From positions 62,001 through 126,000 of the forward strand of contig CAVXQP010000010.1 of assembly GCA_963763955.1 (NCBI GenBank): a stretch of 64,000 nt of DNA. The letters are read 5' to 3'. Source of the DNA: DASUPK01 sp963763955 (lineage in GTDB: Bacteria > Actinomycetota > Thermoleophilia > Solirubrobacterales > 70-9). Under the pieces are notes generated by a model. The model saw only the letters and a list, made by a program, of their open reading frames with translations, had not been told where the DNA came from and ran no database searches. Both the position numbers and the translations under genes were made by a program. This document shows, in pieces, positions 17,119 through 25,652 of the stretch. The first letter of the stretch is position 1. Each line of letters starts with the position of its first letter.

Positions 17119-18174
17119 ATGGCTACGACGGCCACGACCAAGCGCGGCACCTCGAACGCCACTCGGGGCGAGGGTCGCGGGCGCGTGCTCGCTGCCGCCT
17201 TCGACGAGGCCGAGCGCCAGCCCGCCCTCCAGGAGGGCCGCGACCAGGCCCTCGAGCACGTAGCGCGCGGCGCGCCCGCGCACGAGGTGGCGGCCGTGGT
17301 CGAGGCCGATGTCGGGCTCACCTGCGCGATCATCCGCGCAGCAGGCCAGATCCAGGGCGGCGGGCGGCTCCGCAGCGTCAGCGACGGCGTCGAGCGGCTC
17401 GGCCCGGGCGCGGTGGAGGCCGTTCTTCGGTCCGCGCCCTCCTACGACATCTTCAACGGTGACGGGCGGCTCGCTCTCGCGCCCGACCGCTTCCGTCTCC
17501 ATGCGCTGGTCGTGCAGCGCGCCGCCGACCGGATCGCCGAGATGAGTGGGGTCGGCGAGCGAGACGAGCTCGCGCTGGCGGCGATTCTGCACGACATCGG
17601 CCGCCCCGTCCTGGCCCGCCTGCATCCCGGCTACGCCGAGCGCTTCGACCGGCGGGGCGCAACCCCCGATGACCGGATCGCCGAGGAGCGCCGCGAGCTC
17701 GGCATCGACCATGCCCTCGTCGGCGGCGTACTCACCCGGCGCTGGGGCGTCCACGCCCGTGTCGCGGAGGCGATCGAGCGCCACCACACCCGCCAGGCGG
17801 AGGGAATGGGTGCCGTGATCCGAGTCGCCGACATGGTCGCCGCCCACATCGAGGACTCCCCGGTCAGCACCCGGGACCTGGTCGAGGCCGCCGATCACTG
17901 CGGCCTGGACGAGCTGGCGGTGCGCCATGTCCTCTACGAGCTTCCCCAGGGCAAGGGATCACGTCGCCGGGCCACCGGTCCGTGTCCGCTCTCCTCCCGA
18001 GAGCTGGACGTTCTCCGGCGTCTCGCCGAGGGCAAGGTCTACAAGCAGATCGCAGCGGAGCTCGACCTCTCCGCGAGCACCGTCCGCAGCCACCTGCACA
18101 ACGTCTACGGCAAGTTGGGCGCCCTGGACCGCGCGCAGGCAGTGCTCATGGCGACCGAGCAGGGCTGGATCTAG
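17119..18174 (+). CDS. HDOD/HD-domain protein fused to a LuxR-type HTH
   Basis: 351 aa. Residues ~25-270 are an HDOD-like domain. It has an HD motif (AAILHDIGRPVL, near 155) and later histidines (IDHALVGGVL, AIERHHTRQ), so some metal-site residues are kept. Residues ~285-345 are a LuxR/GerE helix-turn-helix: LSSRELDVLRRLAEGKVYKQIAAEL then LSASTVRSHLHNVYGKL. Such fusions are probably one-component regulators that sense a nucleotide or protein signal. It follows gltX by 21 bases on the same strand. Its 3' end overlaps the convergent VanZ-like gene by 29 bases. Confidence 0.85.
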   Translation: MATTATTKRGTSNATRGEGRGRVLAAAFDEAERQPALQEGRDQALEHVARGAPAHEVAAVVEADVGLTCAIIRAAGQIQGGGRLRSVSDGVERLGPGAVEAVLRSAPSYDIFNGDGRLALAPDRFRLHALVVQRAADRIAEMSGVGERDELALAAILHDIGRPVLARLHPGYAERFDRRGATPDDRIAEERRELGIDHALVGGVLTRRWGVHARVAEAIERHHTRQAEGMGAVIRVADMVAAHIEDSPVSTRDLVEAADHCGLDELAVRHVLYELPQGKGSRRRATGPCPLSSRELDVLRRLAEGKVYKQIAAELDLSASTVRSHLHNVYGKLGALDRAQAVLMATEQGWI

Positions 18175-18571
18175 CGGCCGTCCCCTCTGCGTCAATTTCC
18201 GTCCGGGGGGCGGACGTTTTTCGACGCAGATCGATGAGGAGGGCGGCGATCGCCATCCCGATGGCGTCGATCCCCACGTCCCTCGGCGTTCCCTCACGGC
18301 CGCGCACGAAGGTCTGGTGGAACTCGTCACTGCAGGCGTAGCCGAGTGAGATGCCGACCGCCCACAGCAGTGGGCGATCGACCACGCCGCCGAGCGCCCA
18401 CCACCAGGCCGCGGTGAGCAGCGCATAGCCCGTGATGTGCCCCAGCTTGCGGATCACGATCACCCACCAGGCATGATGGCCGGCGGCGGGCTGTGCGGAG
18501 AGGATGAAGATCGCTGCCATCAGGGCGATCGGCACGAGCGCTCTGAGCAGGGCGCGGTTGCGGCGATTCAT
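18146..18571 (-). CDS. VanZ-like membrane protein
   Basis: 141 aa. Four hydrophobic segments carry VanZ-family marks: RKLGHITGYALLTAAWWW and SLGYACSDEFHQTFVRGREGTPRDVGIDAIGM. The family is named for a teicoplanin-resistance accessory protein; most members have no proven role at the membrane. The ~25-residue hydrophilic tail after LLIDLRRK is encoded by the hairpin repeat at 18186-18230 and the overlap with the HDOD gene, so the tail is probably an add-on. It is divergent from the Rrf2 gene, with starts 33 bases apart. Confidence 0.87.
   Translation of the reverse strand: MNRRNRALLRALVPIALMAAIFILSAQPAAGHHAWWVIVIRKLGHITGYALLTAAWWWALGGVVDRPLLWAVGISLGYACSDEFHQTFVRGREGTPRDVGIDAIGMAIAALLIDLRRKTSAPRTEIDAEGTAARSSPARSP
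18186..18230. repeat. Hairpin repeat, second family, copy 1
   Basis: TCTGCGTC (18186-18193) pairs with GACGCAGA (18223-18230). Inside, CGTCCG (18200-18205) pairs with CGGACG (18211-18216). The outer arms and the TTCCGTCCG core recur at 57357-57401. It lies 11 bases after the HDOD gene stop and inside the 3' end of the VanZ-like gene. Confidence 0.7.
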
Positions 18572-18604
18572 CGCCGCGGCTCCCAGCCCGCTAAAAGGGA
18601 CGTC

Positions 18605-19003
18605 GTGATCTCGGTCACCTCGAAGTCACGTTACGCGGTGGTGGCGCTGGCGGAGCTGGCCCGCGCCGGTGACAGCCCCATGCCGATCGGCCAGGTCGCC
18701 GAGCGTCGCGGCATCCCGGTGCAGTTCCTGGAGCAGCTCTTCTCGACGCTGCGTCGCGCCGGGATCCTCGTCAGCCATCGCGGCGCCAAGGGCGGCTACA
18801 CGCTCGCTCGCCCGGCGGATCAGATCAACGTCCTCGAGGTCGTCCAGGCGCTCGACGGCGTCGTCGGACAGGAGGGTAAGGAGGCCGGTGGCATCTGGGA
18901 GGAGGGGGTGGAGTCGCTGCGGGCGACCTTCCGCTCCGCCACGATCGCCGACATCGCCCGTCGCGAGGCCCAAAAGGCCGGTGCGGGCATGTACCACATC
19001 TAG
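18605..19003 (+). CDS. Rrf2-family transcriptional regulator
   Basis: 132 aa from GTG 18605, which has AAGGGA at a good distance and fits the family N-terminus (SVTSKSRYAVVALAELA). The winged-helix region contains IGQVAERRGIPVQFLEQLFSTLRRAGILVSHRGAKGGYTLARP, typical of Rrf2. There is no cysteine anywhere, so it cannot hold the Fe-S cluster of IscR or NsrR and must sense something else or act constitutively. It is divergent from the VanZ-like gene. A strong hairpin follows its stop. Confidence 0.93.
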   Translation: MISVTSKSRYAVVALAELARAGDSPMPIGQVAERRGIPVQFLEQLFSTLRRAGILVSHRGAKGGYTLARPADQINVLEVVQALDGVVGQEGKEAGGIWEEGVESLRATFRSATIADIARREAQKAGAGMYHI

Positions 19004-19011
19004 AAAGCAGG

Positions 19012-19035
19012 CACGCCCAGCCCCGATTGGGCGTG
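19012..19035 (+). terminator. Terminator-like hairpin after the Rrf2 gene
   Basis: CACGCCCA (19012-19019) pairs perfectly with TGGGCGTG (19028-19035) around an 8-base loop, nine bases after the stop codon. Confidence 0.6.
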
Positions 19036-19128
19036 AACAAGCCGATTGCGACCGGTTGCTTCCGGTTGTTTCGGTGTTCCACTGGCGAACAAATGGCGAA
19101 CGGGGCGGGACGCTGATCCAGCAGGGCA

Positions 19129-19203
19129 CGGGAGCCCAAGGCGGCATGACCAGCCGAGTAGCGAATCGTTCGCCTACTCCGACAGCCCGGCGGCTTCGAG
19201 GGC
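19129..19203 (-). repeat. 75-bp duplicated 3' flank, copy 1
   Basis: This segment and 19771-19844 differ at about eight positions by eye. Both start CGGGAG, share GGCATGACCAGCCGAGTA and run into the last codons of a SnoaL-like gene (ending AAGL-S/P-E). The match extends past the stop codons into non-coding flank, showing that gene and flank were duplicated together. Confidence 0.8.
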
Positions 19204-19491
19204 AGCGTCCCGCGTTCCCTCGAGGTATACGTCGACTACTTCGTCCCCCCGGAACTGGAAGAGGATGAAGATCGGGTAGTCCGCCTCAGCGCCGCTGAGC
19301 TTTCCCGTGCCGCGCTGACGACCAGCCGCGAGGACGGTGTCTTCGCCGAGATCCTCGAGTTGCTCGGCCTCGATCCGGTAGTCACTCCACTCTTCGAGGA
19401 CCTCGAGCATGCGTAGAGCGGTCTCCTCAAGGCCCTGGGCAACGAAGTTGGCTGGCATCGCAGCCCGGAACGTGACGTCCGGTGCCAGCAA
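19174..19491 (-). pseudogene. SnoaL-like (NTF2-fold) gene, 5'-truncated
   Basis: About 105 codons from a TTG at 19491 to 19174. The reading frame continues upstream with family-like residues (AEWAKGNFWAAPELLAPDVTF), but no ATG, GTG or TTG occurs before an in-frame TAG near 19575. The usual N-terminal helix is therefore lost or its start destroyed. The rest (DYPIFILFQFRGDEVVDVYLEGTRDAALEAAGLSE) is the normal C-terminal half of a small ligand-binding/isomerase-like fold. It belongs to the minus-strand array at 19.2-20.9 kb. Confidence 0.7.
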
Positions 19492-19814
19492 CTCAGGCGC
19501 TGCCCAGAAGTTCCCCTTTGCCCACTCGGCGAAACCCGGAGCGGAGCGTATGGGAGCGGAGATGCGAGCGGACTAGTCCCACGGTCTGCGGCCTAGGCGA
19601 GATCAGACGCTGGAAACCACCCGGTACGGGCAGCTACCCCTGCCGCCACATGGAAAGGAAACCACGACATGGTCTTCCGGCACGCGCCGAAGCAGATCCG
19701 CTGACAGAGCTGCGCGGACTCCGAGCGGATTTCCTATCGGCCCTCGAGGCGCTGGGATGCCCAGAGGGCCCGGGAGCTCAGGCCGGCATGACCAGCCGAG
19801 TACCGAACCTTCGC
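19492..19814. other. Gap between SnoaL-like genes
   Basis: The first ~80 bases hold the start-less upstream part of the truncated copy. The last ~45 bases (19771 onward) hold the duplicated 3' flank. The middle (about 19580-19765) shows no gene, hairpin or repeat that I can support. Confidence 0.5.
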
Positions 19815-19844
19815 CTACTCCGGCAGCCCCGCGGCTTCGAGGGC
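19771..19844 (-). repeat. 75-bp duplicated 3' flank, copy 2
   Basis: Partner of 19129-19203, about 640 bases away in the same orientation. It covers the last codons of the SnoaL-like gene at 19815-20222 and its downstream flank. Confidence 0.8.
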
Positions 19845-20222
19845 TTCGTCCCGAGTCCAGAAGACCTGACGCCTCGTCACCAGGCCCTCTGCGAACCAGA
19901 CCACCTCCCAGGCGGGCATCTCGAACGGGACGCCGCTGCCCCTACCGCGTGCAGTGAGCACAATCGCGAGGAAAACGCGGTCGTCACCCAAGTCCGTCAG
20001 CTGCTGGATCTCGGTGTGGACGCCACCCTCGGCGAGTTCGAACAGCTGCTCGATCCACTCCCGCACCTCCGCCCGCCCGCGGTACAGCTCTCCAAGCCCA
20101 GGGACACCCGGCAGGGCCTCCCAGACGACGTCAGGGCTCAGGAAAGCCAGCCAGGCGTCCAGGTCGCCTCGGTTAAGCGCATCGATCGCTTCACGTGCGA
20201 GCTCGACGTTCTCCTCCGACAT
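19815..20222 (-). CDS. SnoaL-like / nuclear transport factor 2 family protein
   Basis: 135 aa, starting MSEENVELAREAIDALNRGDLDAWLAFLSPDVVWE, the typical N-terminal helix of this large actinobacterial family of small alpha+beta proteins. It ends DEALEAAGLPE, the tail shared with its neighbours. Family members include polyketide cyclases, isomerases and many proteins of unknown role; no catalytic Asp/His set can be named here. Its start is 3 bases from the stop of the paralogue at 20226, so the two form an operon on the minus strand. Confidence 0.88.
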   Translation of the reverse strand: MSEENVELAREAIDALNRGDLDAWLAFLSPDVVWEALPGVPGLGELYRGRAEVREWIEQLFELAEGGVHTEIQQLTDLGDDRVFLAIVLTARGRGSGVPFEMPAWEVVWFAEGLVTRRQVFWTRDEALEAAGLPE

Positions 20223-20225
20223 CGC

Positions 20226-20627
20226 CTACTCCGACAAGCCGGCGGCCCCGAGGGCCTCGTCACGATCCATATAGGGATCCACGCGCACCACGCTCCCATC
20301 CTTGACCGTGAAGATCACCCCGGTGTCGGTCTCCACCACCGCGCCGCTCTCCCTTCCCTTCGCCACCTCGTGGAAGAAGACGACCACCCGGTCACCTGCG
20401 TCGAAGTAGTCGGTCGTCTCGAGCGACTGTCGCTCCCAGGCCTCGAACGCTTCGACGAACCCCGCGATCACCTCGCGATGGCCTCTGGCGACCCTTCCGT
20501 CGTCCAGTCCACCCTTCGTCCCGTGCCACTCGACCTCTGGATGGAGCTTCGCCAGCGCGCCCTCGATGTCGCCCTCGGCGAAGGCCTCATTCATCGCTTG
20601 GACCAACTCGACGTTCTCCTGGGACAT
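20226..20627 (-). CDS. SnoaL-like / nuclear transport factor 2 family protein
   Basis: 133 aa, MSQENVELVQAMNEAFAEGDIEGALAKLHPEVEWHG at the start and DRDEALGAAGLSE at the end. The middle (YFDAGDRVVVFFHEVAKGRESGAVVETDTGVIFTVKDGSVVR) is a complete NTF2-like fold. It is the intact upstream member of a two-gene operon with 19815-20222 and the least altered copy of the array. Cellular role unknown. Confidence 0.88.
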   Translation of the reverse strand: MSQENVELVQAMNEAFAEGDIEGALAKLHPEVEWHGTKGGLDDGRVARGHREVIAGFVEAFEAWERQSLETTDYFDAGDRVVVFFHEVAKGRESGAVVETDTGVIFTVKDGSVVRVDPYMDRDEALGAAGLSE

Positions 20628-20660
20628 CGCCCGCGCAGTATCCCCCGATGGAGAGAAGAA

Positions 20661-20710
20661 AGGAGCGGCCCCCTAGCCAGTCGATGCCTCGGCTGCAGGG
20701 GACCGCTCCT
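20661..20710 (-). terminator. Strong terminator reading leftward
   Basis: AGGAGCGGCCCCCT (20661-20674) pairs with AGGGGACCGCTCCT (20697-20710) with one mismatch. Read on the minus strand it is followed by TTTCTTCTCT. It would end transcription from the remnant at 20776-20880 before the intact SnoaL-like operon. Confidence 0.7.
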
Positions 20711-20775
20711 CTGAGAAAACAACGGGATGATGCGAAGTGAACTTCCGACAGCAACGCCGAATGAATGACCCTGGC

Positions 20776-20880
20776 CTACTCCGACAGCCCTGAGGCTTCC
20801 AGGGCCAGTTTGTTGAATACAACGACGCTCTCGCCCTCTTCGCGAGTCTCCTCGATTTCCCATGCAATCGACATGGCCCA
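20776..20880 (-). pseudogene. Remnant of a fourth SnoaL-like gene
   Basis: The minus strand reads EETREEGESVVVFNKLALEASGLSE then stop. The final LALEASGLSE matches the tail of the three paralogues to the left, and GESVVVF matches the strand that normally sits mid-protein (GDRVVVF in 20226-20627). The ~30 residues that should separate them are missing, so an internal deletion is likely. No start or N-terminal helix is recognisable upstream. A terminator follows at 20661-20710. Confidence 0.55.
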
Positions 20881-21085
20881 CCCAGCATCTCGTGCACTCT
20901 CTGAGTCTCGCGCGCGAGGACAGACAACAGCGGATTCAAGTTGGCCGCCCGCGGACAACATTCCCTTGTGCCCGGGGCGGGGACACGATCCCGCGCTGCG
21001 GATCCCCTGCCCAGGGTCCGCGCAGCAGAAGAGTGTCTGGGACCGTCATACCCGTGATCACCTTGGAACACGCGTTCGATTCCAG

Positions 21086-21628
21086 ATGAGAATCCAGGTG
21101 CTCGGCGTGACCCGGCGCCTTGCGGCCCTCATCCTGGTCGCCGGGCTGGCGATCGCGGGGTGTGGGGGCGGCGGTACCACGACGACGGTGAACACGCGGA
21201 GCAAAGCCGAGTACATCGCTCGAGCCGATCGGATCTGCGAGGCCGCGCAGGCGAAGCGCGAGCGCCTCGAGGGCCGGGTGGCCGACTTGGCGCCGATTTC
21301 GACCGGGGAGACTCGCCAGGTCGCCCAGCTGCTTCGTCGAGCCGCTGATGTTCTGATGGTGGAGGTGCGCAGGCTTCGGGCTCTGCCGCCTCCTGCCGGC
21401 GACACCCGCACCCCCGGGTCGCTGTTGTCGTTCCTCGACGACCAGGTCACGCACCTCAGCGGCTGGGCCAACGCCTACGATCACCGCAACGCCATCGAGA
21501 TTCGCGGCTTCCAAGCGCGGATTGCCGATGACACCGCCAAGGCGAGCGCCATCGCCAAGCACTACGGCTTCCAGGTCTGCGGTAGTCCCGGAAACGGAAA
21601 CACCGGAAACCTGACCGGGTTCCGCTAG
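21086..21628 (+). CDS. Predicted lipoprotein of unknown function
   Basis: 180 aa. The signal peptide ends in the lipobox LAIAGC (Cys26), followed by a Gly/Thr linker. The mature part is helical (SKAEYIARADRICEAAQAKRERLEG; RQVAQLLRRAADVLMVEVRRLRALPPP) with a second Cys in the IARADRICEAA segment and one near the C-terminus (FQVCGS), possibly a disulfide pair. This 'ADRIC...ALxPP' layout is common in Thermoleophilia-type lipoproteins without known role. It ends 9 bases before cysK. The start is chosen from the signal peptide; the frame is open further upstream. Confidence 0.72.
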   Translation: MRIQVLGVTRRLAALILVAGLAIAGCGGGGTTTTVNTRSKAEYIARADRICEAAQAKRERLEGRVADLAPISTGETRQVAQLLRRAADVLMVEVRRLRALPPPAGDTRTPGSLLSFLDDQVTHLSGWANAYDHRNAIEIRGFQARIADDTAKASAIAKHYGFQVCGSPGNGNTGNLTGFR

Positions 21629-21637
21629 TTTGTCCCG

Positions 21638-22597
21638 GTGGCCGGGTCCAACGGGACGACAACGACGACGCTGCGCGTCGGCGCGGAGAGCTCCGCCGTG
21701 GTGGGGAACACACCGCTCGTGGCGTTGACGCGGCTGGGCCCGGACCTGCCCGGGGAGGTGGTCGCGAAGCTCGAGTTCCTCAATCCCGGCGGTTCGGTGA
21801 AGGACCGGATCGGCGTCGCGATGATCGACGCGGCCGAGCGCGACGGCTTGATCGAGCGCGGTCGGTCGGTGATCGTCGAGCCGACCAGCGGCAACACCGG
21901 AATCGCGCTGGCGTTGGTGGCGGCCGCCCGCGACTACCGGCTGATCCTGACGCTGCCGGAGGGGATGAGCCGCGAGCGCACCGCGCTGCTGCGCACCTAC
22001 GGCGCGGAGGTGCACGAGACGCCGTCGCTGGGCGGCATGAAAGAGGCCGTGGAGCTCGCCAACCGCCTGGCCAAGCAGAACGATGGATTCATCCCCCAGC
22101 AATTCTCGAATCCCGCCAACCCCGAGATCCACCGGCGGACGACGGCCGAGGAGATCTGGCGCGATCTCGACGGACAGGTCGACGCCTTCGTCGCGGGGGT
22201 CGGCACCGGGGGAACGATCACCGGCGTGGGACAGGTGTTCAAGGAACGGCGCCCCGACATCAAGATCGTCGGAGTGGAGCCGTCGGCCTCCCCGGTCCTC
22301 TCGGGTGGCGCCGCCGGCGCCCACAAGATCCAGGGCATCGGGGCGGGCTTCGTGCCGGAGGTCCTCGACCGCGACGTGATCGACGAAATCGTCGGCATCA
22401 GCGACGAGGACGCGCTCGACACGGCGCGGGCGGCGGCACAGCGTGAGGGGCTGCTCGTCGGAATCTCGGCGGGAGCCGCGATCCGCGCGGCGGTCGACCT
22501 GGCGGCGCAGGAGGAGATGTCCGGCAGGCGGATCGTGGTGATCGTGCCGGACTCGGGTGAGCGATACATGTCGCTGCCGTTCTTCGCCCCATCCTGA
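21638..22597 (+). CDS. cysK: Cysteine synthase (O-acetylserine sulfhydrylase)
   Basis: 319 aa from GTG. PLP fold type II enzyme that makes cysteine from O-acetylserine and sulfide. Visible marks: NTPLVAL, the PLP lysine in NPGGSVKDRIG, the substrate loop PTSGNTGIALA, the phosphate-binding GVGTGGTITGVG and the C-terminal PDSGERYMS. The length is normal. It is followed after 27 bases by cysE, giving both steps from serine to cysteine in one operon. Confidence 0.95.
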   Translation: MAGSNGTTTTTLRVGAESSAVVGNTPLVALTRLGPDLPGEVVAKLEFLNPGGSVKDRIGVAMIDAAERDGLIERGRSVIVEPTSGNTGIALALVAAARDYRLILTLPEGMSRERTALLRTYGAEVHETPSLGGMKEAVELANRLAKQNDGFIPQQFSNPANPEIHRRTTAEEIWRDLDGQVDAFVAGVGTGGTITGVGQVFKERRPDIKIVGVEPSASPVLSGGAAGAHKIQGIGAGFVPEVLDRDVIDEIVGISDEDALDTARAAAQREGLLVGISAGAAIRAAVDLAAQEEMSGRRIVVIVPDSGERYMSLPFFAPS

Positions 22598-22624
22598 GCG
22601 CCCTCGCAGCCTAAGCTTCGACGC

Positions 22625-23362
22625 GTGCTTGGACTGGGAACACTGCGACGCGTGCTCAAGGAGGTTTCCTCCGACGTCGCCTCGGCGCGCGAGCGCGACC
22701 CCGCGGCACGCGGGATCGGCACGCTCGAGATCCTCACCGGCTGGGCCGGGGTGCAGGCGCTCCTCGCCCATCGCGTGGCGCACGCCCTTTGGGAGGCGGA
22801 GATACCGCTGGCGCCACGCGTGATCGCGTACACGACCCGCTCCATCACCGGCGTCGAGATCCATCCCGCCGCCAGGATCGGCTCGGACTTCTTCATCGAC
22901 CACGGCTCCGGCGTGGTGATCGGGGAGACCGCCGAGATCGGCGACCGGGTGACGCTGTACCAGGGGGTGACCCTGGGGGGTACGGGCTTCGCGCGCGGCA
23001 AGCGACATCCGACCCTCGACGACGACGTCACCGTCGGCTCCGGCGCCAAGCTGCTCGGGCCGGTGACGGTGGGGCAGAACGCCAAGGTCGGGGCCAACAC
23101 CGTGGTGATCGAGGACGTGCCTCCGCAGACGACCGTCGTCGGCAACCCTGGGCATCCCGTCCGGGTCGAGGGGCGTCCCGTCGAGGGCCCGGACACGGAC
23201 TGGATCCACCTGCCCGACCCGATCGCCGAGGCAATGAAGGAGCTCTCGGAGCGGATCGCGGCCGTTGAGAAGCGACTGGCTCAGGCTGCCGGCGAGGAGT
23301 CCGGGTCGGCGGACGTCACGGAGCTGCGACCGAAGAAGGGGCCGAGCTCAGCGGGGGGTTAG
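22625..23362 (+). CDS. cysE: Serine O-acetyltransferase
   Basis: 245 aa from GTG. It makes O-acetylserine from serine and acetyl-CoA. The N-terminal helical part (VLKEVSSDVASARERDPAARG) is of the short type. The left-handed beta-helix has hexapeptide repeats: GVEIHPAARIGSDFFIDHGSGVVIGETAEIGDRVTLYQGVTLGG, with the catalytic His in DHGSG, and then GAKLLGPVTVGQNAKVGANTVV. A charged C-terminal helix (KELSERIAAVEKRLAQAAGE) extends beyond the core. It follows cysK. Confidence 0.94.
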   Translation: MLGLGTLRRVLKEVSSDVASARERDPAARGIGTLEILTGWAGVQALLAHRVAHALWEAEIPLAPRVIAYTTRSITGVEIHPAARIGSDFFIDHGSGVVIGETAEIGDRVTLYQGVTLGGTGFARGKRHPTLDDDVTVGSGAKLLGPVTVGQNAKVGANTVVIEDVPPQTTVVGNPGHPVRVEGRPVEGPDTDWIHLPDPIAEAMKELSERIAAVEKRLAQAAGEESGSADVTELRPKKGPSSAGG

Positions 23363-23390
23363 CAGCGGGGGCCGCGCCTATCCTTGGCCC

Positions 23391-25652
23391 GTGGCCACCG
23401 AAAGAGAGGAATTGAAGGTCGTCCCCGATCAGGCGCCCGAGACGGCATCGGGCGCGCCGATCGAGGCTGGAGCGGACCAGGTCGAGCGGCTGCTCGCGGG
23501 CCTGAACGGCCCGCAGCGCGAAGCCGTGACGTTCGGCGAGGGGCCCCTTCTGATCTTGGCCGGTGCCGGGTCCGGAAAGACCCGTGCCCTGACCCACCGA
23601 GTCGCCTGGCTGCTGGCGACCGGCCGAGCACACCCGAACCAGATCCTCGCGATCACCTTCACCAACAAGGCGGCCGACGAGATGCGCGAGCGGGTCGCCT
23701 CGCTCATCGGCGGCGTCTCGCGACGGATGTGGGTGATGACCTTCCATGCGGCCTGCGCGCGCCTGCTGCGGATCGAGGCGGAGCACCTCGGCTACACGAG
23801 CAGGTTCACGATCTACGACGAGGCCGACTCACTGCGGATGCTGAAGCGCTGCCTCGATGAGCTCGAGGTCGACACCAAGCGCTACCCGCCGCGCGCGGTG
23901 CGCGCGCAGATCTCCGACGCCAAGAACCAGCTGATCGACGCCGAGACCTACCAAGAGACCGCGGGCGGACCGTTCGAGGAGATGGTGGGCCAGGCCTACC
24001 GTCTCTACGAGCGCCGGATGCTCGACGCGAACTCGATGGACTTCGACGACCTGCTGATGCGGACCGTGAACGTGCTCGAGCTGTTCGAGAACGTCCGCCG
24101 CAGGTACCGGGAGCGCTTCCGCTGGGTCCTGGTCGACGAGTACCAGGACACCAATCACGCCCAGTACCGGCTGCTGCAGCTGCTCGCGGGCGAGGACGGG
24201 AACCTGACCGTGGTCGGCGATGAGGATCAGTCGGTGTACGGCTTCCGTGGCGCCGAGGTGCGGAACATCCTGGAGTTCGAAGACGACTTTCCGGACGCGG
24301 CGGTGGTGAAGCTCGAGCAGAACTACCGCTCCACGGAGACCATCCTCGAAGCCGCCAACGCGGTGATCTCCCACAACACCGGCCGCCTCGGGAAGCACCT
24401 CTGGTCCGACCTCGGCCGGGGGGAGAAGATCCACGTCGCCGAGCTCGAGGACGAGCATGCGGAGGCGCGCTTCGTCGCCGGCGAGATCGAGGAGCTGATC
24501 GACCAGCACGGCCTGAGCCGCGACGAGATCGCGGTCTTCTACCGGACCAACGCGCATAGCCGCGTCCTGGAGGACATCCTGGTCCGTTACGAGCTGCCCT
24601 ACCAGGTGATCGGCGGGACCAAGTTCTACGAGCGCGCCGAGATCAAGGACGCCGTCGCGTACCTGCAGCTGCTCGTCAATCCGGCGGACGAGGTGAGCTT
24701 CACTCGCGTCGTCAACTCCCCGCGGCGCGGAATCGGCGACACCAGTCAGGGCCGCCTCCGTGCTCACGCCAACACCACGGGGCGGACGATCTGGGAGATC
24801 GCGCTGGAGCCCGAGGCCGTGCCGGGGCTGGGCGCCGCGGCGATCAAGTCGATCTCCCGGTTCACCGAGCTGATCGAGGAGCTCAGCGCCGAGTTCGAGG
24901 GCGGCCCTGTCGCCGAGCTGCTGCGCGCACTGCTGGAGCGCTCCGGCTACCTCGACGCCCTGCGGGCCGAGCGGACGATCGAGGCCGAGGGCCGCATCGA
25001 GAACCTCGAGGAGCTGGTCGGGGTCGCGGCGGAGTTCGACGCGAACCGGGAGGTCGAAGGACCATCCGACGTCCCGCCGCTCGAGGAGTTCCTGCAGGCG
25101 ATCTCGCTCTACACCGACCAGGACGACCTGAAGCGCGACGAGTCCAAGGTCACCCTGATGACCCTGCACAACGCCAAGGGCCTCGAGTACGACGCGGTAT
25201 TCATCATTGGCTGCGAGGAGGGGGTCTTCCCGCACTCGCGCTCGCTGGAGGAGGGCAACGAGGAGGAGGAGCGCAGGCTCTGCTACGTGGGGATCACCCG
25301 GGCTCGTCAGCGACTATGGATGACCCACGCGCGCAGCCGCCGGCTGTTCGCCGGTCGCGAGACCGGCTTCCCCTCGCGTTTTCTCTCCGAGCTACCCGAG
25401 GAGCTGGTCGAGCGTGAGGGTACGGAGGCGCAGGCCATCACCGGCTGGGCGCTGGGCGGCTCAACGGCCCCGTCGCCAAAGGCCGATCCCTCGCTCTCCT
25501 TCGCCACCGGGGACGACATCGTTCACGCGAGCTTCGGTGACGGGGTCGTCACCGCAGTCGAGCCGGGCGGGGTGATAGTGGTGCGCTTCGCAAATGACGG
25601 AACCGAACGCAAGCTGATGGCGGACTACGCCCCCCTGCGGAAGGCCAGCTGA
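23391..25652 (+). CDS. pcrA: UvrD/PcrA-type 3'-5' DNA helicase
   Basis: 753 aa from GTG 23391. SF1A helicase for repair and removal of proteins from DNA. Visible motifs: Q-motif GLNGPQREAV, Walker A AGAGSGKT, Ia TFTNKAADEM, DEYQDTNHAQYRLL (II), VGDEDQSVYGFRGA (III), LEQNYRSTETI (IV), LMTLHNAKGLEYDAVFI (V) and EERRLCYVGITRARQRLW (VI). The C-terminal ~45 residues (DDIVHASFGDGVVTAVEPGGVIVVRF) form the Tudor-like RNA-polymerase-binding module of PcrA. The stop overlaps the folD start by one base. Confidence 0.95.
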   Translation: MATEREELKVVPDQAPETASGAPIEAGADQVERLLAGLNGPQREAVTFGEGPLLILAGAGSGKTRALTHRVAWLLATGRAHPNQILAITFTNKAADEMRERVASLIGGVSRRMWVMTFHAACARLLRIEAEHLGYTSRFTIYDEADSLRMLKRCLDELEVDTKRYPPRAVRAQISDAKNQLIDAETYQETAGGPFEEMVGQAYRLYERRMLDANSMDFDDLLMRTVNVLELFENVRRRYRERFRWVLVDEYQDTNHAQYRLLQLLAGEDGNLTVVGDEDQSVYGFRGAEVRNILEFEDDFPDAAVVKLEQNYRSTETILEAANAVISHNTGRLGKHLWSDLGRGEKIHVAELEDEHAEARFVAGEIEELIDQHGLSRDEIAVFYRTNAHSRVLEDILVRYELPYQVIGGTKFYERAEIKDAVAYLQLLVNPADEVSFTRVVNSPRRGIGDTSQGRLRAHANTTGRTIWEIALEPEAVPGLGAAAIKSISRFTELIEELSAEFEGGPVAELLRALLERSGYLDALRAERTIEAEGRIENLEELVGVAAEFDANREVEGPSDVPPLEEFLQAISLYTDQDDLKRDESKVTLMTLHNAKGLEYDAVFIIGCEEGVFPHSRSLEEGNEEEERRLCYVGITRARQRLWMTHARSRRLFAGRETGFPSRFLSELPEELVEREGTEAQAITGWALGGSTAPSPKADPSLSFATGDDIVHASFGDGVVTAVEPGGVIVVRFANDGTERKLMADYAPLRKAS

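Noticed and set aside
21072..21085. GTTCGATTCC, resembling a tRNA T-loop
   Set aside because: No acceptor or anticodon stem can be built around it.
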